A stretch of 64,000 nucleotides of DNA from an uncultured Erythrobacter sp. (GTDB lineage Bacteria; Pseudomonadota; Alphaproteobacteria; Sphingomonadales; Sphingomonadaceae), in the NCBI GenBank assembly GCA_947498065.1, contig CANMIS010000004.1:186001-250000 (forward strand). The letters are read 5' to 3'. This document shows, one piece after another, positions 56,549-64,000 of this stretch. Each line of letters opens with the position of its first letter. The stretch's first letter is position 1. Below the pieces are notes generated by a model, which saw nothing but the letters and a program-made list of their open reading frames with translations, made no database searches and had not been told where the DNA came from. The position numbers were made by a program, and so were the translations under genes.

Positions 56549-58245
56549 TCGGCGGCCTCTGCGGTCAAAGTCTCTGCGATGCGCTCAACCAGTGCCAAGG
56601 CGACCGCGCGCTTTGGCATTTTGTCGAGGCTCTCGACCCCTTCGCTCGATACGATATGGACGGTGTTTTCATTACCGCCCATCACATCGCCGGACACATC
56701 GTTTGCCACGATCCAGTCGGCGGCCTTGCGCTTACGCTTCTTCTTCGCGTTTTCGAGCACGTTTTCGGTCTCAGCCGCAAAGCCAACAACAAGTTCGGGG
56801 CGGTTGGCGCCAGCGGCAAGATTGGTGAGAATGTCTGGGTTTTCCGTCAGCATCAGAACCGGCGGAGCCGAGCCGCGCTTCTTCATCTTCTCAGACGTGT
56901 ATTCTTTCGGCTTCCAATCAGCCACAGCGGCCACCATCACGGCAGCATCTGCTGGCAGAGCCGCCTTCACCCGCTCAGACATTTGCGCAGCGCTCTCAAC
57001 GTCAATCCGGTCAACACCGGCGGGCGTTTGCAGCGCGACAGGGCCAGCCACCAGCGTGACCTTCGCACCCAGCGCCGCAGCAGCAGCCGCAATGGCAAAG
57101 CCTTGCTTACCGCTTGAGCGATTGGCGATGTAGCGCACAGGATCCAGCGATTCCCACGTCGGCCCGGCGGTCACCAGCACATGGCGACCCTCCAGCGGAC
57201 GGTAGTTTGGATCGATATCAAAGGCGCCGCCGCCCAGCGCATCATCCAGCGCGGCCTGAACGCCGTCCTCCAATGATGCCATCTGTCCGGTCAGCTCAGG
57301 CGCAGCCTTGCGCTTGTCGACTTCGTGGTTGATCGCGCTTGGATCCATCGGCGGCGCAGCGCCAGCTCCGCCCTTCTTGGCGAGCAGAGGCCCGCCAAAG
57401 TCCGGATTGAACTCAGGCGTTTCTTCGATCTCACCTTCATCGGCCAGCTCTGCGGCTTCCGCATCATCGAGATCAGCCGCTTCGACATATTCAGTCTCGA
57501 TCTCTTCATGCGTGCGTTTCGCGGTCGAGCGCGGAATGATCATCGACAGCAATCCGCCAAGACCGCCGCTTTTGCTTTCGGGCTCTTCTTCGTATTCTGG
57601 TTCCGGCTCAATCGCCTCGACCTCATACTCCTCGTCCGGCCCATCATTGGCGGGCACAGCGACGGGAGTGGCCGCAGGCGCGGCGGGCTCTTCAACTTCG
57701 ATATCGAAGTAAGACGCAATTTCGCGCCAGATCGCATCGGGCTCCGGCAGGCGGCCATAGCCGAACTCGCCGCAGGCCATTGGCCCTTCATCGGGATCGA
57801 GCACATTGACGCCGGCCTGGCGCAGCCATTCAATATTGCGCTGCGTCGCCTCATGCTCCCACATCCGCACATTCATCGCTGGCACAGCCATCACTGGCTT
57901 GTCGGTGGCAAGGATCAAAGTGGTCGCAAGATCATCAGCTATGCCTGATGACATCTTAGCCAAAAGATCAGCCGTCGCCGGGCACACGACCACAAGGTCG
58001 GCCTCGCGGCTCAGCTCGATATGACCCATCTCGACCTCATTCTTGAGATCCCAGAGATTGGTGTAAACTTGATTTTCGCTGAGTGCTGCGAGTGACATGG
58101 GCGTGACGAATTGCTGACCGCCTTTGGTCACAACGCAAGTGACATCGCCGCCGCCTTTGCGGATCAGGCGAACCAGCTCGCAAGCCTTGTAAGCGGCAAT
58201 TCCGCCGCCCACGACCAACAGGATTTTCGGCCGTGTTTCGGTCAT
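56545..58245 (-). CDS. coaBC: bifunctional CoaBC with unusually long acidic insert
   Basis: 566 residues from ATG 58245, against about 400 in most bacteria. The N-terminal CoaC decarboxylase domain (1-185) has [16 protein letters not shown], the [10 protein letters not shown] segment and AMNVRMWEH; the C-terminal CoaB ligase (about 355-566) has [18 protein letters not shown] and the NRSSGKQGF loop. Between them lie about 165 residues dominated by Glu, Asp, Pro and Ala with a short basic patch ([11 protein letters not shown]). Together they make 4'-phosphopantetheine from phosphopantothenate and cysteine. Confidence 0.96.
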   Translation of the reverse strand: MTETRPKILLVVGGGIAAYKACELVRLIRKGGGDVTCVVTKGGQQFVTPMSLAALSENQVYTNLWDLKNEVEMGHIELSREADLVVVCPATADLLAKMSSGIADDLATTLILATDKPVMAVPAMNVRMWEHEATQRNIEWLRQAGVNVLDPDEGPMACGEFGYGRLPEPDAIWREIASYFDIEVEEPAAPAATPVAVPANDGPDEEYEVEAIEPEPEYEEEPESKSGGLGGLLSMIIPRSTAKRTHEEIETEYVEAADLDDAEAAELADEGEIEETPEFNPDFGGPLLAKKGGAGAAPPMDPSAINHEVDKRKAAPELTGQMASLEDGVQAALDDALGGGAFDIDPNYRPLEGRHVLVTAGPTWESLDPVRYIANRSSGKQGFAIAAAAAALGAKVTLVAGPVALQTPAGVDRIDVESAAQMSERVKAALPADAAVMVAAVADWKPKEYTSEKMKKRGSAPPVLMLTENPDILTNLAAGANRPELVVGFAAETENVLENAKKKRKRKAADWIVANDVSGDVMGGNENTVHIVSSEGVESLDKMPKRAVALALVERIAETLTAEAAE

Positions 58246-58445
58246 TTTTGCGTCCTCACACATAGACTTACACTTGGGCCGGGCAAGCAAACAAACACTC
58301 GCTTCACTCCCTCACATCACATTAACGCCGCCCTAGAGCCTAGACGTACAGCGTCTTCGGGCCAAGCCCAAGCGCGTTCCTTGGGATACAATGGTTAATT
58401 AAGCTTGATCAATGGGGCGTTAAATCGAGTAAAATCAGCGAGAAT

Positions 58446-60008
58446 CTAGCCGATCAAACCCAGCGCCACCGCGCCGAACATCGCGCCTGCTCCAGCAACG
58501 CCTGCGATAAGGTACCCAAGCACACTGCCGCCCTCGCGCGGTTTGCGGTCGGTCATCAGAGGCACATCGGGCAGCGGAGGCTGCTCTGGCGCGCCGCCTT
58601 TGGCTGGGAAGCGGTCTTCTATCCGGCGGATCAAATCAGGCAGGCGCAGGAAAGTTTGCGTGTCTTCCTTGATCCGCTCAGCCACTGCAGCCTCTGGCCC
58701 CAATTCGTCGCGGATCCAGCCGCGCACATAAGGCGCGGATGTGTCCCACATGTTGATTTGAGGATTGAGCTGGGTCGCGATGCCTTCAACCATCACCATG
58801 GTTTTTTGCAGCAGCAGCAGATGCGGCTGTGTTTGCATGTCGAAATCGCGCGTGATCGCAAATAGACCGTCGAGCATTTGTCCTACGCTCAGCTCACTCA
58901 CAGGCTTGCCGCGCATCGGCTCACCCACGGCGCGCAATGCGGTCGCAAACTCACCAACCGAGTGATAACTCGGCACATATTGCGCCTCGAAATGAATCTC
59001 GGCCACCCGCTTATAATTGCCTGTGGTGAGGCCATAAAGGATCTCTGCGAGCCATTGCCGCGCGCGCCGATCGATCCGGCCCATGATGCCAAAATCAATC
59101 GCGACAATCGTGCCGTCTTCCTCAACGAACAGATTGCCCTGGTGCATATCAGCATGGAAGAAACCGGCACTGATCGCCTGTGTCAGGAACGATATCACCA
59201 GTCGTTCGGCAATATGCGGCAGGTCCTGACCCTGCGCTTTCAGCTCTTCAATCCGGCTGATCTTCACCGCATTGATCCACTCCACCGTTAGGACGCGGCC
59301 ATTGGTGCGGTCCCAATCAATCTCCGGAATGCGGTATCCCTCGATCCCGGCCATGCCCTCAGCCAGCTCAGATGCAGAGGCCGCCTCGCGCCTCAGATCA
59401 AGCTCGCTATTGGTCCAGCGCTTGAAATTGGCAATCGTCAGGCGCGGACGCAGCCGCTCCGCCTCACCGCCAAAGGCCTCAAGGTGCGCCGCCGCCCATT
59501 CATAGGTCTGAATATCGCGCGCAAACTTCTCGCGAATGCCGGGCCGCAGCACTTTGATCGCCACTTCGCGGCCATCCGTTGTCACGCCCTTGTGAACCTG
59601 AGCGATGGACGCCGCGCCAACAGGGTCGGGGTCTATTTCGCGAAATAGAGTCTCCAGCGGCACGCCGAAGCTCGCCGCGATTGAGGCTTCGATTTCGGAA
59701 AATGGCACAGGCGGCAGATTGTCCTGCAGGCTGAGCAGATTGTTTGCCGCTTCCTCGCCGACAATATCGGGCCGGGTAGCCAAAGATTGCCCGAGCTTGA
59801 TCGCCGCCGGGCCAATCGCACGGAAGGCTCCGGCATAATCGGGCGTGCCAGATTTGCCTGTGAAGGATATCCACCGCGCCAGCTTGACCAATCGCCGCAC
59901 CGGCGGCGGAGCATTGGGATCATTCTCGATACCAACAAGCGCGCGGCGGCGCGCGAGCGTGATGCCCCACTTCAGCAGGCGGAAGAGATGCGTGGCGGGC
60001 TGCGTCAC
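58446..60008 (-). CDS. ubiB: UbiB, ubiquinone-biosynthesis atypical kinase/ATPase
   Basis: 520 residues from GTG 60008, one base after the ubiE stop. ABC1/ADCK/UbiB family protein-kinase-like ATPase. Family motifs: the KxGQ element AIKLGQSLATRPD, the A-rich loop GAASIAQVHKG, FFHADMHQGNLFV and IDFGIMGRID. Two C-terminal membrane helices (about 490-518) anchor it. Needed for ubiquinone synthesis in the membrane complex. No gene is seen in the 200-bp gap before coaBC. Confidence 0.97.
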   Translation of the reverse strand: MTQPATHLFRLLKWGITLARRRALVGIENDPNAPPPVRRLVKLARWISFTGKSGTPDYAGAFRAIGPAAIKLGQSLATRPDIVGEEAANNLLSLQDNLPPVPFSEIEASIAASFGVPLETLFREIDPDPVGAASIAQVHKGVTTDGREVAIKVLRPGIREKFARDIQTYEWAAAHLEAFGGEAERLRPRLTIANFKRWTNSELDLRREAASASELAEGMAGIEGYRIPEIDWDRTNGRVLTVEWINAVKISRIEELKAQGQDLPHIAERLVISFLTQAISAGFFHADMHQGNLFVEEDGTIVAIDFGIMGRIDRRARQWLAEILYGLTTGNYKRVAEIHFEAQYVPSYHSVGEFATALRAVGEPMRGKPVSELSVGQMLDGLFAITRDFDMQTQPHLLLLQKTMVMVEGIATQLNPQINMWDTSAPYVRGWIRDELGPEAAVAERIKEDTQTFLRLPDLIRRIEDRFPAKGGAPEQPPLPDVPLMTDRKPREGGSVLGYLIAGVAGAGAMFGAVALGLIG

Positions 60009-60009
60009 C

Positions 60010-60756
60010 CTAGATCTTCCACCCCGAGTGAATGGCCACTGCGCCGCCCAGGATCGGCTCAACCTTGGTGTTGGCAAAGCCCGCATCGCGGATCATCTGC
60101 TCAAACTCCGGCATTTTCGGGAAACGGCGGATGGATTCGGCCAAGTAGCGATAGCTTTCTTCATCTTGAGCGATGATCTTGCCCATCTTAGGCATGATCT
60201 TATGCGAGTAGACGTCATAGACCTCTTTGAAGCCCGGCCATTCCGTGGTCGAAAACTCCATGCAGAAGAAACGCCCGCCTGGGCGCAGAACGCGGTTTGC
60301 CTCACGCAGAGCCTTTGGAATGTCGGTCACATTGCGAATACCAAATACGATTGTGTAGGCATCAAAACTGCTGGAGGCGAAGTTCAGTTCCTCAGCATTC
60401 TGGCAAGACCAGACCAGCGAGCCCTCTTCATCGTTTAGGCCGCGATCCATCGCCCGCTCAACGCCGACATCGAGCATATCCTGATTGATATCGCACACGG
60501 TGATCGCTGCGCCGCTCGGCGCCATACGAAAGGCAATATCGCCCGTGCCGCCCGCCATATCGAGGATCGTCTCGCCCGCCTGCGGCTTCACCCGCCTGAC
60601 AAAGCGGTCTTTCCACAAACGGTGCATGCCGCCCGACATCGCGTCATTCATGATGTCATACTTGCTCGCGACGCTGGAGAATACGTCGCCAACACGCCGG
60701 GTCTTTTCCTCTGGGGCCACTTCTTCGTAACCGAAGGATACTGTCTTTTCGCTCAT
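60010..60756 (-). CDS. ubiE: ubiquinone/menaquinone C-methyltransferase UbiE
   Basis: 248 residues from ATG 60756 (MSEKTVSFG). SAM-dependent C-methylation of 2-polyprenyl-6-methoxybenzoquinol. SAM motif ILDMAGGTGDIAFRM; family signatures DIMNDAMSGGMHRLWK and YDVYSHKIMPKMGKI. The cluster ubiE-ubiB is typical. Divergent from mutM across the copy B palindrome. Confidence 0.98.
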   Translation of the reverse strand: MSEKTVSFGYEEVAPEEKTRRVGDVFSSVASKYDIMNDAMSGGMHRLWKDRFVRRVKPQAGETILDMAGGTGDIAFRMAPSGAAITVCDINQDMLDVGVERAMDRGLNDEEGSLVWSCQNAEELNFASSSFDAYTIVFGIRNVTDIPKALREANRVLRPGGRFFCMEFSTTEWPGFKEVYDVYSHKIMPKMGKIIAQDEESYRYLAESIRRFPKMPEFEQMIRDAGFANTKVEPILGGAVAIHSGWKI

Positions 60757-60822
60757 AGTGCAGAGCCTTAGGGAAGTTTGTGCAGCGCGCAAAGCTTGTT
60801 AGAGCGCTATTTTTGTGGGGCC

Positions 60823-60904
60823 GAGCCACCCGCTCCCTCCACCCTTCCACCCGGACAGTTTCCCGGTAGGCTCCGGGTGGAAGGGTGGAGGGAGCGGGCG
60901 GCTC
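60823..60904. repeat. palindromic dispersed element, copy B
   Basis: 33-nt arms (60823-60855 and 60872-60904), 32 of 33 paired, 16-nt loop (60856-60871). Same arm and loop lengths as copy A at 41593-41674. The loop is 13 of 16 identical to copy A when reverse-complemented, so B is inserted in the opposite orientation. It ends 31 nt before the mutM ATG. Confidence 0.92.
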
Positions 60905-60935
60905 CGGTCAGCAAGTGTCAGCGAGCCTAAGAACG

Positions 60936-61751
60936 ATGCCTGAATTACCAGAAGTTGAAACCACCGTTCGCGGGCTAGAGCGCTTTATGCTGGGCGAGCG
61001 CATCGCGCGCGTCCAATTGAACCGCCCCAACCTGCGCCGCCCCTTCCCGCCAGACTTGGTGCAAGTGATGACTGGCGCGGTCATCACCGGCCTCTCGCGG
61101 CGCGCGAAATATGGCCTCATCGATATTGATCGCGGCCAATCGATGGTCTTCCATCTGGGCATGAGCGGGCGCTGGCGAATCGATCCTGAGGAGCCGGATA
61201 AGCACGACCACCTGATCATTGAGACAGACGATCATCAATTTGCCCTATGCGATCCACGCCGGTTCGGTTCGGTCGATCTGCTGCCGAGCGATGCGCTTGA
61301 CAAATGGCCGCAATTTGCGAGCCTTGGTCCGGAGCCACTGGGCGATGGATTAAGCGTGGAGCACCTGAAGACGGCGCTGAAAGGCAAAACTCAGTCGATC
61401 AAACTGTGCCTGCTCGACCAGAGGATTATCGCCGGGCTTGGCAATATCTATGTGTGTGAGGCGCTGTGGCGCTCTGGCATTCATCCGCGCAAGCAAGGCG
61501 GCAAAGTTACAAAGCCGCAGCTGGAACGGCTGGTTCCGGCCATTCGCGAGGTGCTTGAGACCTCGATCCGCGATGGCGGCTCCACTTTGCGGGATTATGC
61601 GCAGCCCGACGGCGAGCTGGGCTATTTCGCCACGCGCTTTAATGTCTATGACCGCACGGGCGAGGCCTGCCACCATAAGGATGGCGGGACGATTAAGCGC
61701 ATCGGGCAAGGCGGGCGCAGCACGTGGTTCTGCCCCAAGTGCCAAAAGTGA
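60936..61751 (+). CDS. mutM: formamidopyrimidine-DNA glycosylase (Fpg/MutM)
   Basis: 271 residues from ATG 60936; the mature protein begins PELPEVETT with the catalytic Pro and Glu. Removes 8-oxoguanine. The helix-two-turn-helix (IKLCLLDQRIIAGLGNIYVCEALW) and the conserved Lys loop are present. The C-terminal zinc finger ends GGRSTWFCPKCQK as normal, but its first half reads EACHHKDGGTIKR, with one cysteine and two histidines where the family has two cysteines. The zinc site is therefore altered or uses His. Confidence 0.95.
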   Translation: MPELPEVETTVRGLERFMLGERIARVQLNRPNLRRPFPPDLVQVMTGAVITGLSRRAKYGLIDIDRGQSMVFHLGMSGRWRIDPEEPDKHDHLIIETDDHQFALCDPRRFGSVDLLPSDALDKWPQFASLGPEPLGDGLSVEHLKTALKGKTQSIKLCLLDQRIIAGLGNIYVCEALWRSGIHPRKQGGKVTKPQLERLVPAIREVLETSIRDGGSTLRDYAQPDGELGYFATRFNVYDRTGEACHHKDGGTIKRIGQGGRSTWFCPKCQK

Positions 61752-61936
61752 GCGCGCTGGATTGATGCGACCTCAGGCAGGATCGCACCAAAATCATTGA
61801 CGATTCGCAAGGCTGGCCCTATGTGCCGCGTTTTCCGGCGTATGGGTGAATTCCTGAGCGCCGATTCTTCGAGCAACCGATATTAGAGATCAGGCCATCC
61901 TTGGTGGCCCGCAGAAACCGCGAGACAGACACAGAT

Positions 61937-62197
61937 ATGGCCAATACGCCGCAAGCCCGCAAACGCATCCGCCGCAACAATCGCCGTGCGGAAATCAACA
62001 CCGCCCGCATGAGCCGCATTCGCGGCTTCGTGAAGAAGGTAGAGGCCGCTTGCGAAGCTGGCGACAAGCCTGCTGCTGCTGAAGCGCTGAAAGCTGCTCA
62101 GCCAGAAATGGCACGCGGTGTTGCTCGCGGTGTCATGCACAAAAACACAGTCGCGCGGAAAATGTCGCGTCTCTCAAAACGAGTCGCTGCGCTCTGA
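61937..62197 (+). CDS. rpsT: 30S ribosomal protein bS20
   Basis: 86 residues from ATG 61937 ([19 protein letters not shown]). Very basic helical protein of the small ribosomal subunit with typical [20 protein letters not shown] end. Follows mutM by 185 nt and precedes dnaA, a common alphaproteobacterial order. A terminator lies 46 nt downstream. Confidence 0.98.
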   Translation: MANTPQARKRIRRNNRRAEINTARMSRIRGFVKKVEAACEAGDKPAAAEALKAAQPEMARGVARGVMHKNTVARKMSRLSKRVAAL

Positions 62198-62625
62198 TTC
62201 GCAACCACTCGCATCCGTATTATTGCGGATAAATATACATAAGGGTCGGGCCGTAGTGGCCCGGCCCTTTTTGTTTGTGCGGAACATGACAGAGCTGACA
62301 CACTGAGAGCTCAGGATTCCCCGCGATTCGCGGGGTCATAAACCAAAAATTAAAGGTAATTCAGCGCGTTGAACGGAGGCCTGCGGGTCACAGCCGAGTC
62401 AACACAAATATTTCTATTTTTTTACATTATGCACCCTTGCCTGAAGGTGAAATCCATAGGTACATCATGCCTGACTCGGGGCGGGACAGCCTGGGTTTTT
62501 AAAGTTTGAACGAAGAGGGGAAACCCGGATCTTTCGATTCCGGGTCATGGGAAGGCTTTGCCTGTCATGAAGTTGGGGAAACGCTCCAGATCAGCGGCTC
62601 TGGAGTTGGCACAGGATTACGTACG
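62198..62625. other. rpsT-dnaA intergenic region
   Basis: 428 nt. Contents in order: the rpsT terminator (62243-62272); a hairpin CCCCGCG-ATT-CGCGGGG (62319-62335); an AT-rich block (about 62404-62430) abutting TTATGCACC (62427-62435), one mismatch from the DnaA box TTATNCACA; a hairpin ACCCGGA / TCCGGGT (62523-62545). The dnaA promoter must also be here. One near-box does not make an origin. Confidence 0.6.
62243..62272 (+). terminator. Rho-independent terminator after rpsT
   Basis: A 10-bp stem GGGTCGGGCC / GGCCCGGCCC (one G-T pair) with loop GTAGT, followed by TTTTT. Confidence 0.93.
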
Positions 62626-64000
62626 ATGGTTCATAAAATAGATAAGGCGCGGTCTACGCGTCGGAAAGCAGATGACGACTTGATGGAAGATTCCGAAGCT
62701 GTGAACCTCGCTGCCGATTGGTCAGATATCAGCCAAGGACTTCGCAAGGATCTGGGCCACCAATTGCACAGCCAATGGATCAAACCGATCCAGGTTGGCG
62801 GCATTGATAAAGAGACCGGCACCCTCGATCTGTTTTTGCCAACTGAGTTTTCAGCCAATTGGGTGCAAGACCGGTTTCATGACCGTTTGCAGCTCGCTTG
62901 GAAGATCGCGCGCAGCGAAGTTCGCAATGTTCGCGTGCAGGTTCACCCCGGACGCCGCCAATTGCCAGAGCTGCGGCTCGACAATGGCCGCCGCCCCGCC
63001 AATGACGCGGATGCCAGTGCAATCGCGATGGCTGCCGGCACGATCGGCGATGCGGGCTTCACCAGCTCCGTGGGGCTCGACCCATCGCTGACCTTTGCTG
63101 CCTTCGTCACGGGCGAGGCCAATGTGCTCGCTTGCAACGCCGCGCAGCGTATGGCGGCAACTGAGCAGCCGCAATTCTCGCCGCTCTATCTGAAGGCTGC
63201 GACCGGTCAGGGTAAGACGCACCTGCTGCACGCAATTGGGCACGCATTCTTGCAAGCCCACCCGCGCGCACGGATTTTCTACTGCTCAGCTGAGCGCTTT
63301 ATGGTCGAATTCGTCCAAGCGCTCAAAGCGAACCAGATGATCGAGTTTAAGGCGCGGCTGCGCAGCTTTGATCTGCTGCTGGTCGACGATATTCAATTCA
63401 TCATCGGCAAGGCGAGCGCTCAAGAAGAGCTGCTTTATACGATCGATGCGCTTCTGGCTGAGGGCAAACGCCTAGTCTTTGCCGCTGACCGCGCACCGCA
63501 AGCGCTCGACGGGGTCGAACCGCGCCTCCTCAGCCGTCTTTCGATGGGTCTGGTTGCCGACATCCAAGCGGCCGACATTGAACTGCGCCGCAAGATCCTG
63601 GAATCGAAGCTCACCCGCTTTGCGCCGCTCAATGTGCCAGACGATGTGATCGATTTCCTCGCTCGCACCATCACGCGCAATATCCGCGAGCTGGTGGGCG
63701 GCCTTAACAAGCTGATCGCTTATGCGCAGCTGACCGGCCAAGAGGTTTCACTGCAGCTCGCCGAAGAACAGCTGACCGATATTCTGTCGGCCAACCGCCG
63801 CCGAATCACAATTGATGAGATCCAGCGCACGGTCTGCCAGTTCTACCGGATTGATCGTAGCGAGATGTCGTCCAAACGCCGCGCCCGCGCCGTTGTTCGG
63901 CCGCGCCAAGTTGCTATGTACCTCGCCAAGGTGCTGACACCGCGCAGCTACCCAGAGATTGGCCGGAAATTTGGTGGCCGCGATCACTCCACGGTTATCC
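62626..64000 (+). CDS. dnaA: chromosomal replication initiator DnaA, 3' end outside window
   Basis: At least 458 residues are visible. ATG 62626 is the frame start; ATG 62683 (MEDSEAVNLAADW) gives the N-terminus usual in sphingomonads, so the start is uncertain. Domain III has Walker A KAATGQGKTHLL and Walker B LLLVDDIQF; the first Gly of the P-loop is Ala. The insensitive GKASAQEELLY segment and RELVGGLNKL sensor follow. Domain IV shows the DNA-binding signature GGRDHSTVI just before the edge. Binds DnaA boxes to open the origin and can autoregulate. Confidence 0.97.
   Translation, partial: MVHKIDKARSTRRKADDDLMEDSEAVNLAADWSDISQGLRKDLGHQLHSQWIKPIQVGGIDKETGTLDLFLPTEFSANWVQDRFHDRLQLAWKIARSEVRNVRVQVHPGRRQLPELRLDNGRRPANDADASAIAMAAGTIGDAGFTSSVGLDPSLTFAAFVTGEANVLACNAAQRMAATEQPQFSPLYLKAATGQGKTHLLHAIGHAFLQAHPRARIFYCSAERFMVEFVQALKANQMIEFKARLRSFDLLLVDDIQFIIGKASAQEELLYTIDALLAEGKRLVFAADRAPQALDGVEPRLLSRLSMGLVADIQAADIELRRKILESKLTRFAPLNVPDDVIDFLARTITRNIRELVGGLNKLIAYAQLTGQEVSLQLAEEQLTDILSANRRRITIDEIQRTVCQFYRIDRSEMSSKRRARAVVRPRQVAMYLAKVLTPRSYPEIGRKFGGRDHSTVI

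Overview
The window reads as one stretch of the chromosome of a GC-rich alphaproteobacterium. Protein features such as the DnaA type, a small secreted DUF2282 protein with a SigF/NrsF pair, the mutM-rpsT-dnaA order and the Tim44/MltA/Smr/SecB cluster point to Sphingomonadales, most likely Erythrobacteraceae. That placement is inference from gene content; no search was run. I see no rRNA, tRNA, CRISPR array, insertion sequence or prophage.

Layout. 1-5.3 kb holds housekeeping genes (LOG-family protein, Ppx/GppA phosphatase, rlmE, a membrane-anchored cytochrome c, prephenate dehydratase). 5.4-12.7 kb is a tightly overlapping seven-gene operon: DUF4129, DUF4350, MoxR ATPase, DUF58, SpoIIM-like, RDD, and a class A beta-lactamase as last gene. 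12.7-17.2 kb holds an isoaspartyl peptidase, a CmpX-type channel protein, an SDR enzyme and an HSL-type hydrolase. 17.2-21.2 kb is a bufferin-type locus: bufC and bufB leftward; precursor bufA1, doxX, an ECF sigma factor and its DUF1109 (NrsF-like) anti-sigma rightward; it closes with a strong terminator. Two divergent TGTAAC-N16-CGAA sites sit between the two arms.

21.3-31.2 kb: ispG with a coupled thioredoxin-like gene, a class IV HDAC homologue, a retropepsin-like protease, lipoproteins, a flavoprotein monooxygenase-like enzyme, two L,D-transpeptidases of different families and a DMT transporter. 31.4-38.0 kb: a small membrane protein, aconitase, two rhodaneses and a 618-residue Ser/Gly-rich secreted protein with a PEP-CTERM-like tail. 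38.2-42.8 kb: ruvB, ruvA, a DsrE protein, a GIY-YIG gene between inverted repeats, and aroC. 42.9-49.0 kb: fatty acid desaturase and the peroxide-defence genes ahpC, ahpF and katG. 49.0-56.5 kb: smr, mltA, a Tim44-like protein, secB, murJ, trpS, a DUF4136 lipoprotein and dut. 56.5-64.0 kb: coaBC, ubiB, ubiE, mutM, rpsT and the start of dnaA, which runs off the window.

The most notable systems are the bufferin locus with its paired promoters, and a dispersed palindromic element present twice (41593-41674 and 60823-60904). Both copies have 33-nt arms and a 16-nt loop, show paired compensatory changes in the stem, and lie just upstream of a rightward gene in a divergent intergenic region.
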